DNA of 7,430 bases from an uncultured Eubacteriales bacterium (GCA_949878535.1 CATLAS010000035.1:1-7430), one strand, 5' to 3'; positions 1-6,019 are shown, counted from the first letter of the stretch. Notes: generated by a model from the sequence alone, not told the origin. Numbers and translations are program-made.

Positions 1-159
1 AGAAATGGGGATTTTGAAATACCCCACAAATAAAAAAGCTCCCTTGTGTTGGCGGGCGCACTGCTAACTTCGGGGGCCTGGCGCCCCGCGACATGCCCCA
101 CGGGTTCGTAAAATGAATCGCCCGCACATGGGTGCCTTTTTTCGTTTATTACACGTCTT
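1..159. repeat. Degenerate hairpin-repeat remnants at left edge
   Basis: No gene is visible here. The stretch carries worn pieces of the repeat family found elsewhere in the window: an arm-like AAAAAGCTCCCTTGTG piece at 33-48 and an ACATGGGTGCCTTTTTT end at 124-140. The second resembles the ends near 5950 and 6770. A small hairpin (TGGGG...CCCCA, 6-26) also lies at the edge. On the minus strand the block follows queH, so it may supply transcription termination. Assignment to the repeat family rests on eye alignment of short pieces. Confidence 0.45.
32..59 (-). terminator. Possible terminator after queH operon
   Basis: Read on the minus strand, GCGCCC (59-54), a 10-nt loop and GGGAGC (43-38) form a 6-bp stem with one mismatch, followed directly by six T (37-32). 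It lies about 100 bp past the queH stop, the right side for ending the minus-strand operon. The stem is short and imperfect, so the call is weak. Confidence 0.3.
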
Positions 160-696
160 CTACTTCTTTTTCTTTTTATACCGATCCTCTTCGCTAAAAA
201 CACATCCGCAATATTTTTGCATATACAATCCCAAATCCCGGGCAATTTGCTGTCCCTCACGAAAATAGGGACGAAAATCCCGATAGACAAACGCCACGCC
301 GTATTCCTCCGCCGCCTGTCGGGCAGCCGTCTGAATTCCCTCATGGTTTTGATATGGACTGATCAGCAGCGTCGTGCTGAACCCATCGTATCCATGTTCA
401 GCAGCATAGCGCGCCGCAGCGGACATACGCACACTGTAACAATATGTACATCGGTTGTCAAAATCCGGACACACTGCCTGTACAAAGGACCGCAGTCCGT
501 ACACATCCTCCAATAACAGCGGTGCGCCGATAGACTGAGCATACGACACAAGGGTATCTCTGCGGCTGCGATATTCCGTAAAAGGATGAATATTGGGATT
601 GAACCAATACAAGTCCGGCTCAATTCCCTCCCCACGCAGGGTGTCAATACATTTTACGCTGCACGGAGCACAGCATGTATGTAATAAAAGCTTCAT
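160..696 (-). CDS. queH: Epoxyqueuosine reductase QueH
   Basis: The 178-residue protein matches the QueH (DUF208) family, which reduces epoxyqueuosine to queuosine in the wobble base of tRNAs with GUN anticodons. It is the cytosolic iron-sulfur, non-orthologous counterpart of QueG. Visible hallmarks are the N-terminal LLLHTCCAPCS with the Cys8-Cys9 pair, the YWFNPNIHP stretch (30-38), a CxxC at Cys83/Cys86 (DNRCTYC), the STTLLISPYQNHE block (107-119) and a late YCGC (162-165). Length is normal for the short form of the family. The ATG at 696 follows the antiporter stop by only 3 bp, with AGGA about 11 nt upstream, so it is the promoter-distal gene of the operon and probably translationally coupled. 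The C-terminus ends in five lysines, probably a tail of no catalytic importance. The family call is secure. A functional tie to the antiporter is not evident. Confidence 0.95.
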   Translation of the reverse strand: MKLLLHTCCAPCSVKCIDTLRGEGIEPDLYWFNPNIHPFTEYRSRRDTLVSYAQSIGAPLLLEDVYGLRSFVQAVCPDFDNRCTYCYSVRMSAAARYAAEHGYDGFSTTLLISPYQNHEGIQTAARQAAEEYGVAFVYRDFRPYFREGQQIARDLGLYMQKYCGCVFSEEDRYKKKKK

Positions 697-699
697 AAC

Positions 700-1902
700 C
701 TATTTTTTCCTGTCATTTTTTGATTTGGACGCCGGCTCAATTTCTTTTGCCCGCATGAGCGCCAGCTTGGTACAAACAGGTCCAGTCAGTTCATATACAA
801 ATGTTCCGCAAAGAATCACTGCTTGAATGGTCTGCCCAATATCCGGCAATGCTTTTGCAGCAATCAAAGAAAGACCGATTGCCACACCCGCCTGAGGAAT
901 CAGAGTAAACCCGATATACTTGCGCACCTGAGGCTGGGAATGTGCAAGAACCGCCCCCAGAGACGCACCGCCGATTTTCCCTGCCACTCTGGCAAGAATA
1001 TATGCAATTCCCAAAAGTCCAATCTGGGGCAATATAAACAGATTTAGTTCCGCACCGGATACCACGAAAAACATAAGAAAAATTGGCGGAGTTATTGTAT
1101 CTGTAATATCCAATATATCAGCACCATCCGGGCACAAATTGATCAGTGCCGCGCCCATAAACATACACAGCAGCAGGGACGACAGCCCCAGCATGGATGC
1201 AAGAGAAGATCCCAAAAAAGCAAAGGCGAGCACAATAATCAGCCGGTTTGATGACTTTTTGAAAAAGTGCAAGGGAATTCGGAACAATACACCCAGCAAA
1301 ATCCCAATTCCTGCGGAACCCAGGATTTCCACAAACGGCTTTACAATCGACCATGCGATAGACACCTCGCCGGGATGCTGCAAGGTATTTACCACTGCCA
1401 TTGCGATACCAAAGGCAATCAGCGCCACAGCATCGTCCAGCGCTACCACGCTAAGAAGTGTTTCTGTAACAGGCCCTTTTGCTCTGTATTGCTTTACAAC
1501 CATAACCGTGGCGGCCGGCGCCGTTGCAGATGCAATCGCACCAAGAAGCAGGGACAATTCCAGATCAAATCCCAGCAGAAGCAGGACACCGCACACAACA
1601 AGCATGGCACCGAATGCTTCCAAAAGCGCAATAATAAGCGGCGCTATGCCTACTTTTTTTAGATAGGAAAGCTTAAATTCCGCACCGATGGTCAATGCAA
1701 TCAGAGACAGCGCCATATCGGACACCAGTTCTAATTCATGTACAAATCCTGCAGGAAGCACACCAAGAACACAGGGACCAAGGAGCAGCCCCGCCAACAA
1801 ATATCCGGTTACGTTGGGTAGTCGGATCATTTTTACGGCGCGTCCCATGATCAGTCCCGCAAACAATATAACCGCCAAATAAAACAGGGTAGTAAAAGTC
1901 AA
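700..1902 (-). CDS. CPA2-type cation:proton antiporter (Na+/H+ exchanger family)
   Basis: This 400-residue, almost wholly hydrophobic protein has the Na_H_Exchanger (CPA2, Kef/NapA-like) layout of roughly 12 membrane segments. The N-terminal RLPNVTGYLLAGLLLGP (27-43) is the usual first-repeat signature. ASATAPAA (124-131) fits the unwound transport helix, and ALDDAVAL (154-161) supplies the Asp156-Asp157 pair expected at the ion site. ARVAGKIGG (304-312) and LIPQAGVAIGLSLIA (334-348) match the second half. There is no C-terminal TrkA-N/RCK domain, unlike full Kef channels. The start is TTG at 1902, overlapping the PII-like stop (TTGA). AAGGAG lies 10 nt upstream, and the start keeps the first membrane helix whole; the next ATG (residue 20) would cut into it. 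The ion cannot be told from sequence; Na+ or K+ against H+ is likely. Overlap with the PII-like gene suggests regulation by that protein. Confidence 0.92.
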   Translation of the reverse strand: MTFTTLFYLAVILFAGLIMGRAVKMIRLPNVTGYLLAGLLLGPCVLGVLPAGFVHELELVSDMALSLIALTIGAEFKLSYLKKVGIAPLIIALLEAFGAMLVVCGVLLLLGFDLELSLLLGAIASATAPAATVMVVKQYRAKGPVTETLLSVVALDDAVALIAFGIAMAVVNTLQHPGEVSIAWSIVKPFVEILGSAGIGILLGVLFRIPLHFFKKSSNRLIIVLAFAFLGSSLASMLGLSSLLLCMFMGAALINLCPDGADILDITDTITPPIFLMFFVVSGAELNLFILPQIGLLGIAYILARVAGKIGGASLGAVLAHSQPQVRKYIGFTLIPQAGVAIGLSLIAAKALPDIGQTIQAVILCGTFVYELTGPVCTKLALMRAKEIEPASKSKNDRKK

Positions 1903-2246
1903 TGGAGGTCCACTCCTTCCACCGAGAGAACGGGCAGCGTAAACATAACCGCCGTATCCGGCTGGGACAAATCTCCCACAACAGAGCGGACAATCGCTTT
2001 GGCTTCTTCGATTTTGTCATCCTGCAGCGCCATGAAAATGGTACGACTGTCTTTGCGCTCCTCCATATCGCCAAGTAAGCGGCGGAGCGATCCTACAATA
2101 GGATACTGTTCTATATTTTTTGCAAGGATACGTACCATACCGGAGCTTTTCAGCACGGTGGCACCGCCAATTCCCTGCTCCATCCACGCATCCAGCAGCG
2201 AACCTAATTTCTCCGTCTTGTTCAGCACGATAAGCAGCATTTGCAT
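1899..2246 (-). CDS. Small PII-like regulatory protein
   Basis: This 115-residue soluble protein opens with a beta strand (MLLIVLNKTEKL), then a helix (residues 13-24, SLLDAWMEQ) and GIGGATVLKSSGM (25-37). That is the beta-alpha-beta start typical of ferredoxin-like PII and PII-like proteins, where 'the helix, then G.(T/A)V..S.G' leads into the T-loop strand. A second beta-alpha-beta follows (TIFMALQDDKIEEAKAIVRSVVG, 69-91), and the last strand is AVMFTLPV. The uridylylated T-loop of classical GlnB/GlnK is not evident. The ATG at 2246 is chosen because AAGGAAGG lies 9 nt upstream; longer starts run through the promoter into repeat DNA. PII and PII-like proteins commonly control the transporter encoded beside them (GlnK-AmtB, SbtB-SbtA), so this one probably controls the overlapping antiporter. 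The fold call is from pattern, not alignment. Confidence 0.75.
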   Translation of the reverse strand: MQMLLIVLNKTEKLGSLLDAWMEQGIGGATVLKSSGMVRILAKNIEQYPIVGSLRRLLGDMEERKDSRTIFMALQDDKIEEAKAIVRSVVGDLSQPDTAVMFTLPVLSVEGVDLH

Positions 2247-2297
2247 AACAATGATCCTTCCTTTGCTAAAAATTTTAAACGAAATTTTCCGCATAAT

Positions 2298-2326
2298 AGT
2301 ATAGCACAAAATATCCGGAAAGTCGA
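2298..2326 (-). promoter_or_regulatory. SigA-like promoter of the PII-like/antiporter/queH operon
   Basis: On the minus strand, TCGACT (2326-2321, 4 of 6 to TTGACA) is followed by a 17-bp spacer and TATACT (2303-2298). A TGn extension sits just before the -10. The predicted transcript start is near 2291, about 45 nt before the ATG at 2246. This excludes the upstream in-frame ATG at 2294 as the start codon. Confidence 0.65.
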
Positions 2327-2380
2327 CTGTAATTTTGTATGTGCGCAAGTATATTTCCGGTAAAATGATGTATAAACATG

Positions 2381-2575
2381 AAAAGGCTCCCTCGTGTAAA
2401 AAATCTGCTGCGCAGACTCCTACAAACCCACCTCCCCCAGCAAAGGGAGGTGGGTTTTGCGCAGCTTCCAACACCCCAAAAGCCTCCCCTGTGTAAGGGG
2501 AGGTGGGCCTTGCGCAGCTTCCAACACCCCAAAAGCCTCCCTGTGTAAGGGGAGGTGGGCTTTGCGCAGCAAAGC
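2381..2575. repeat. Tandem hairpin-repeat array, 52-53 bp period
   Basis: Three consecutive GGGAGGTGGG units start at 2445, 2498 and 2550. The two full periods carry GCGCAGCTTCCAACACCCC and then AAAAGCCTCCC; they differ by one C (53 and 52 bp) and a few bases. The first unit is preceded by a perfect 13-bp stem (2424-2436 with 2445-2457, 8-nt loop). A separate partial arm begins at 2381 (AAAAGGCTCCCTCGTGTAAA), with a small hairpin TCTGC-TGC-GCAGA at 2404-2416. Near identity between units points to recent tandem duplication of one repeat arm. There are no unique spacers, so it is not a CRISPR array. Confidence 0.85.
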
Positions 2576-2692
2576 TCGGAGGGGTTGTTTGAGCGATACT
2601 GTCGATTTATAAATCCTTCAAAATGATCATTTCACAATCCCTCAGTCTCCGCTGCGCGGATCCAGCTCCCTTTACTGGGGGGAGCCTTTTTT
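2531..2692 (+). repeat. Full palindromic repeat element, copy 1
   Basis: The left arm (2531-2588) runs from AAAAGCCTCCC through a hairpin GCTTTGC-GCA-GCAAAGC (2559-2575) to GGAGGGGTTGT. The core is 2589-2633 (45 nt). The right arm (2634-2692) runs from ACAATCCCTC through a hairpin TCCGC-TGC-GCGGA (2648-2660) to GGGGGGAGCCTTTTTT. The core shares TCGATTT, ATT-like and CAAAATGA positions with the copies at 5633 (inverted) and 6516 (same orientation). Strand is assigned arbitrarily from the core. Open reading frames across it are by-products of the repeat. Confidence 0.85.
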
Positions 2693-2820
2693 GTAAAGTT
2701 ATGTTACCGCGACAGCTCCCTTTCCCGGCAAAGCTAAACGCACACATTAAAAGTGCTAATATCCTGACAAACTTTTTGACAAAGTTATCCCGTAAAAAGA
2801 TGTATAAAAAAGTATAAAAG
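2693..2820. other. Intergenic stretch with repeat tail
   Basis: Positions 2693-2740 look like one more worn repeat tail (CCGCGACAGCTCCCTTT). The AT-rich rest, up to the tRNA terminator, holds a short imperfect direct repeat (TGACAAACTTT at 2764, TGACAAAGTTA at 2778). No gene or convincing promoter was seen. Confidence 0.4.
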
Positions 2821-2865
2821 AAAAGCCTTGCATTCCCTTTAAAATAAAGGAAAAGCAAGGCTTTT
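2821..2865 (-). terminator. Rho-independent terminator of tRNA-Pro
   Basis: On the minus strand AAAAGCCTTGC (2865-2855) pairs perfectly with GCAAGGCTTTT (2831-2821). An inner TTCCTTT/AAAGGGAA stem closes the loop, and CTTTTAT follows. It starts about 15 nt after the encoded CCA. The A-run on the other side makes it possibly bidirectional. Confidence 0.85.
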
Positions 2866-2879
2866 CAACGTTTTTTAGC

Positions 2880-2956
2880 TGGTCGGAGTGACTGGATTCG
2901 AACCAGCGGCCTCTTGGTCCCGAACCAAGCGCTCTACCGAACTGAGCCACACCCCG
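2880..2956 (-). tRNA. tRNA-Pro (anticodon CGG)
   Basis: The 77-nt cloverleaf folds cleanly. The acceptor is CGGGGTG with CACTCCG (one G-U), the D stem GCTC/GAGC, the anticodon stem CTTGG/CCAAG with loop TTCGGGA, and the T arm GCTGG-TTCGAAT-CCAGT. Anticodon CGG reads the CCG proline codon. The discriminator is A, and CCA is encoded (2882-2880), common in Bacillota. It is a single-gene unit with its own promoter and terminator. Confidence 0.97.
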
Positions 2957-2981
2957 GTCTATTCTCTTTGGAATCCTATAT

Positions 2982-3010
2982 ATTTTAGCATGGGATCCTC
3001 ACATTGTCAA
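2982..3010 (-). promoter_or_regulatory. Strong SigA promoter of tRNA-Pro
   Basis: On the minus strand a perfect TTGACA (3010-3005), a 17-bp spacer and TAAAAT (2987-2982) place the start of transcription near 2975. That is about 20 nt before the mature tRNA 5' end at 2956, leaving a short leader for RNase P. Confidence 0.88.
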
Positions 3011-3121
3011 CTGTTTTCTAAAAAAATATTGTATTTGTCATTTTGTTTTTACCACGTCAAATAAAATTTTACCGCAAACAACAAAAAAATCCATAGAAAT
3101 TCCTCCTGCTTTCGTATATAC

Positions 3122-3127
3122 TATAAT
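3122..3127 (+). promoter_or_regulatory. Possible -10 box for the SGNH/sigma/anti-sigma operon
   Basis: A perfect TATAAT lies about 130 bp before the first ATG (3254), but no good TTGACA is found 16-18 bp upstream; the site there reads ATTCCT. It may be a weak or activated SigA promoter. No match to a TGAAAC-N16-CGTC ECF promoter was found at the usual spacing, so autoregulation by the operon's own sigma factor is not visible. Confidence 0.35.
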
Positions 3128-3253
3128 ATGATATATTTCTCCTGCAAAATTTGTATTTTTTTAAAAAATATAGTAACCTTTGCCGGACGTCATCTGTCTT
3201 ACTGTATGGACAAATACAAAACGCATGTGCGTATCTTTGGAAAGGAGCGGACT

Positions 3254-4105
3254 ATGAACCTGAAAAAATGGTTTTTGATTGCAGGCGGCCTGTCTGTGAT
3301 CATCATTGTCGCTGTTCTGACAGCAGTCATTTACAGCAGGCACAATCCATCAGCAGAACAAAATCCCTCAGACGAGCCCACAAACGCAGACACCACAGAA
3401 GAAACAACACCGCAAACTACCCAGCCTCCCCAAACGTCAGAACCGGAAACTACCGCTCCTCCCGTATCAGATTCGGCAGCGGAACCGGTAAACACACCGG
3501 AGCCACGCCCTCTGCCTCCGGACACAGGCGTGCATAAATCTGCCAATTTTGGAAACGTGTTGTTCATCGGAGACTCCCGAACCGTTGGACTGAAGGACTA
3601 TGCAAATCTTGGCGGCGCTGATATCTTTGCAGAAAACGGGCTGAATGTGTTCCGTTTATTCAAAGATCCCGTACCCGTACCGGGACGCGGCAAAGTTACA
3701 TTAGACAGTATGCTCAGCACAAAACAATATGATAAAATTTATATCATGCTTGGAATCAATGAAATCGGCTATGATTTGGACAGGGTAATCGACTTTTATG
3801 GGAAGGCTCTGGATACTCTTCAGGCACGCCAGCCGGGTGCAACCATTTATATTCAGGCAAATCTGATGATTCAGAAAAGTCGTTCAGATCGGGACAGCAT
3901 TTACAATAACAACAATATGCGATATCTGAATGATCACATGGCCGCATTTGCCGATGGTGCAAAACGAATCTTTGTTGACGTCAATCCCTTATTTGGAGAC
4001 GGCGCGGGCAACCTCGCCCCCCAATATGCACATGATGATTTTCATCTAATTGGAAGCTGGTACACCGTTTGGGCGGACTGGCTGTATGAAAACACCTGCG
4101 AATAA
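3254..4105 (+). CDS. Membrane-anchored SGNH/GDSL-type hydrolase
   Basis: The 283-residue protein has a short cytoplasmic start (MNLKKW) and one membrane helix (about 7-27). A Thr/Pro/Glu-rich linker follows (about 31-92, many TTP/PPQT pieces), then an SGNH-fold domain outside the cell. Block I is FIGDSRTVG (104-112) with nucleophile Ser108. Gly129 fits block II, and LGINEIG (166-172) is block III with Asn169. The C-terminal DDFH (261-264) supplies the Asp261-x-x-His264 pair. Block III has Glu where many family members have Asp (GxND). The start is ATG at 3254 with AAAGGAG 7 nt upstream; the open frame reaches back to 3128 but lacks a ribosome site and would precede the membrane helix with odd sequence. 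It lies 29 bp before the ECF sigma gene, hence one operon. The substrate is unknown; an O-acetyl group on peptidoglycan or another wall glycan is plausible. Confidence 0.88.
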   Translation: MNLKKWFLIAGGLSVIIIVAVLTAVIYSRHNPSAEQNPSDEPTNADTTEETTPQTTQPPQTSEPETTAPPVSDSAAEPVNTPEPRPLPPDTGVHKSANFGNVLFIGDSRTVGLKDYANLGGADIFAENGLNVFRLFKDPVPVPGRGKVTLDSMLSTKQYDKIYIMLGINEIGYDLDRVIDFYGKALDTLQARQPGATIYIQANLMIQKSRSDRDSIYNNNNMRYLNDHMAAFADGAKRIFVDVNPLFGDGAGNLAPQYAHDDFHLIGSWYTVWADWLYENTCE

Positions 4106-4134
4106 TAAGCCGCTGCACAGAAAGGAGTCTGCAC

Positions 4135-4662
4135 GTGCCCATTATTCCCATCAAAGACAAGGAATGGTTCACCGCGGGTGTGATGGAATATCAGGATCGC
4201 ATGTACCGGATTGCCTTCAATATGCTGCGAAATGAAGAAGATGCAAAAGACGTGCTGCAGGATACCCTGCTGCGGGCTTATTCCAGTCTGGATTCCTTAA
4301 AGGATCCGGAAAAATTTCGCCCCTGGATCATGCAGATTTTGGTAAACTGTGCCCGGGACGCCTGCCGCAGACGCAGCAGGGCGGCCAGTGTACAATTAGA
4401 TGAGTATGCCGATTGTATACTCTGGAGAGAGAACGACAACGAACCGACATTAGACAGTATATGGCTGCAGGAGGGCATACAGCAATTGGACGAAAAATCT
4501 CGGATGATTCTACTCCTGTACTATTTTGAAGAAATCGAAATCCGCGATATCAGTCGGATCATGGGTATGAGTGTTTCTGCCGTTAAAGTTCGTCTGTTGC
4601 GAACCAGACAAAAGCTGAAAAAATTGCTGAGTGAGGAGGTACACGAAAATGGACAAGCTTGA
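4135..4662 (+). CDS. ECF-type RNA polymerase sigma factor (SigV-like by context)
   Basis: This 175-residue protein has the two-domain ECF layout with no region 3. Region 2 spans about 16-81 (YRIAFNMLRNEEDAKDVLQDT, then FRPWIMQILVNCARDACRRRSR), binding core polymerase and the -10. Region 4 spans about 110-166, with the helix-turn-helix around EIEIRDISRIMGMSVSAVKVRLLRTRQKLK reading the -35. The GTG at 4135 is chosen because AAAGGAG ends 7 nt before it and the next ATG would start close to region 2. The last 14 bp overlap the anti-sigma gene. Pairing with an RsiV-like protein places it with SigV-type factors (ECF30 group in Bacillota), which are held at the membrane until the anti-sigma is cleaved. 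The family is certain; the SigV assignment is by neighbour only. Confidence 0.93.
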   Translation: MPIIPIKDKEWFTAGVMEYQDRMYRIAFNMLRNEEDAKDVLQDTLLRAYSSLDSLKDPEKFRPWIMQILVNCARDACRRRSRAASVQLDEYADCILWRENDNEPTLDSIWLQEGIQQLDEKSRMILLLYYFEEIEIRDISRIMGMSVSAVKVRLLRTRQKLKKLLSEEVHENGQA

Positions 4663-5542
4663 TCTGACGCTCCATATGCTTCTGAAAAAAGCTTCAAAAA
4701 AAGCTCCGGATCCCATGCCAAAGGCTGTTATCGATGCGGTTCAGCACACGCTGACCTCCTTGCCGGATCCCCCTCCCCATATTAAAAAGAGCAAAGTTTC
4801 TAAAGTCTGCAAAATCATTGCCGCCGCTGCCGCGGCAGCGGCAATTTTGGTGGCGCTGCCCAATATAAGCCCGGGAATTTCCCATGCTATGGAAGATATC
4901 CCCATTATCGGCGCCATGGTAAAAGCAGTGACTTTTCGCAGCTATGCTGCCGGCAATGACAAAATTGACATTGACGCAAACGTACCTCTGCTTAAAGGAA
5001 GTGATTCTATTGCAGGCGAGGTGCTGGACGGTGTGAATCAGGAAATCCAGGAAATCACCGATAGGTTGATTCAAAGATACACCAATGATTTAAACGGCGG
5101 CGCCGACTGGCACGAATCCCTGCAAATCGACTATGATGTTATGACAGATACCGCAGAATGGTTCACCCTGCGGCTAAGCTTGTACGAAGGTGCAGGCAGC
5201 GGCATGCAGTATTATAAATTCTACACGCTGAACAAACGAACCGGCGAGCTGTGCACCCTTGCAGACTTGTTTACAGATGACACGTACACCAAGCGTATCA
5301 GCGAAGAAATCCGCAGACAGATGCGGACGCAAATGGAAGAAGATCCAGCATGTACATATTGGGTGGGCAATGAAATCGAAGACTGGAACTTTAAAGCTAT
5401 TGCACCAGATCAGCATTTTTATTTTAATGATGCAGGCAATCTGGTTCTTGTGTTTGACAAGTACACAGTAGCCCCTGGCTATATGGGTACGCCGGAATTT
5501 GAAATCCAGCGGGAATTATTTGCAGATATTTTGAAAAGCTGA
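4649..5542 (+). CDS. rsiV: RsiV-like membrane anti-sigma factor (DUF4163/DUF3298)
   Basis: The 297-residue protein has a cytoplasmic part (1-53), where sigma binding is expected. An alanine-rich membrane segment follows (about 54-71, eight Ala in a row), then a large outer domain. MEDIPIIGAMVKAVTFRSY (81-99) is the usual juxtamembrane signature. DUF4163-like sequence follows from about 105. The DUF3298 part shows GELCTLADLFTDDTYTKRISEEI (199-221) and VFDKYTVAPGYMGTPEFEI (268-286), close to the family consensus. SHA at 78-80 is a candidate signal peptidase site, the first cut in B. subtilis RsiV activation. That protein binds lysozyme and is then degraded, freeing SigV. The ATG at 4649 has GAGGAGG 9 nt upstream, inside the sigma gene, so translation is probably coupled. 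Lysozyme as the signal is inferred from the family; the sensing domain could bind another ligand. Confidence 0.9.
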   Translation: MDKLDLTLHMLLKKASKKAPDPMPKAVIDAVQHTLTSLPDPPPHIKKSKVSKVCKIIAAAAAAAAILVALPNISPGISHAMEDIPIIGAMVKAVTFRSYAAGNDKIDIDANVPLLKGSDSIAGEVLDGVNQEIQEITDRLIQRYTNDLNGGADWHESLQIDYDVMTDTAEWFTLRLSLYEGAGSGMQYYKFYTLNKRTGELCTLADLFTDDTYTKRISEEIRRQMRTQMEEDPACTYWVGNEIEDWNFKAIAPDQHFYFNDAGNLVLVFDKYTVAPGYMGTPEFEIQRELFADILKS

Positions 5543-5632
5543 AACTTGGGCTTCTTTACACGCCTGCGTAAGAGAATGGAGCACCGCAAGCTTCCACCTT
5601 GCTATTGCCCCCTTATGCTGGAGCCACCCAAC
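5543..5632. other. Short intergenic stretch after rsiV-like gene
   Basis: No gene is seen. A small GCAAG...CTTGC hairpin (about 5587-5603) and an AAGCTTCCA motif recall the repeat arms near 2470, so this may be a worn arm. No separate terminator was found; the hairpins of the adjoining repeat element may end the operon's transcript. Confidence 0.4.
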
Positions 5633-5790
5633 AAAAGGCCCCCTTGTGCAAAGGGGGCTGGATCCGCATAGCGGAGACTGGGGGATTGTAAAGCTGTCAT
5701 TTTGAATAATCTACAAATCGGCAGCATGTGCAGACAATCCCCCCGTCATGCCTTCAGCATGACACCCCCCTTTGCACAAGGGGGGCTTTT
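5633..5790 (-). repeat. Full palindromic repeat element, copy 2 (inverted core)
   Basis: The left arm (5633-5689) has hairpin CCCCCTT/AAGGGGG, then TCCGC-ATA-GCGGA (5663-5675), ending GGGGGATTGT. The core is 5690-5733 (44 nt), whose reverse complement aligns with the cores at 2589 and 6574 (GCCGATTTG, ATT, CAAAATGA positions). The right arm (5734-5790) has ACAATCCCCC, then GTCATGC-CTTCA-GCATGAC (5745-5763) and a final CCCCCCTT/AAGGGGGG hairpin followed by CTTTTAATTT. That last hairpin would act as a terminator for the sigma/anti-sigma operon. Confidence 0.87.
5766..5790 (+). terminator. Likely terminator for the SGNH/sigma/anti-sigma operon
   Basis: CCCCCCTT, a short TGCAC-type loop and AAGGGGGG form a GC-rich stem followed by CTTTTAATTT. 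It is the outer right hairpin of the repeat element, about 225 bp past the anti-sigma stop. Similar hairpins repeat at 5811-5836. Confidence 0.55.
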
Positions 5791-5965
5791 AATTTGGTGC
5801 AACGTGAGGTACCCCCTTTGCACAAGGGGGCCTTTTAATTTGGTGCAACGCGAGGTACCCCCTTTGCATAAGGAGACTTTTAATTTGGTGAACGCGAGGT
5901 ATCGCCTTTGCAAGGGGAGCCTTTGAAAGTTTATGCAATACAGCATCCCCACACATGGGAGCTTT
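5786..5965 (+). repeat. Tandem repeat array, 45-46 bp period, decaying
   Basis: Units beginning CTTTTAATTTGGTG(C)AACG start at 5786, 5832 and 5877, each running GCGAGGTA then CCCCCTTTGCACAAGGGGG. The first two are almost identical. The third has lost bases (GGTGAACG; ATCGCCTTTGCAAGGGGAG), and a fourth (5926-5965) is barely recognisable, ending ACATGGGAGCTTTAG. The gradient suggests repeated duplication of one arm followed by decay. Reading frames crossing it are periodic by-products. Confidence 0.85.
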
Positions 5966-6019
5966 AGAGTAGTTAGAGTACGGCGAGCCGCCCTTACTTC
6001 ATTCGCACAAAATCCTGCC

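Noticed and set aside
1139..1666. 175-codon frame antisense to the antiporter
   Set aside because: It is a shadow of a confidently assigned membrane protein gene on the other strand, with a Ser/Thr/Arg-rich composition typical of antisense frames.
2247..2474. N-terminal extension of the PII-like gene up to 2474
   Set aside because: The extra codons run through the predicted promoter and hairpin-repeat DNA, with no ribosome site before the upstream starts. The ATG at 2246 has AAGGAAGG and gives the expected first beta strand.
2441..2575. CRISPR array
   Set aside because: The period is regular, but there are no unique spacers: the whole unit repeats. Units contain GC-rich hairpins, and no cas genes are present.
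2275..2858. Open frames of 83-85 codons on the minus strand
   Set aside because: They are made of repeat arms (proline/glycine/arginine-rich periodic peptides) and overlap the tRNA terminator. They have no ribosome sites.
3128..3253. Upstream start of the SGNH hydrolase at 3128
   Set aside because: It lies right on the TATAAT and lacks a ribosome site. AAAGGAG precedes the ATG at 3254, which puts a normal membrane anchor at the N-terminus.
3000..3253. Autoregulatory ECF promoter (TGAAAC-N16-CGTC) for the sigma operon
   Set aside because: CGT(C/A) occurs at 3055, 3113 and 3188, but none has a GAAAC-like box at the right distance.
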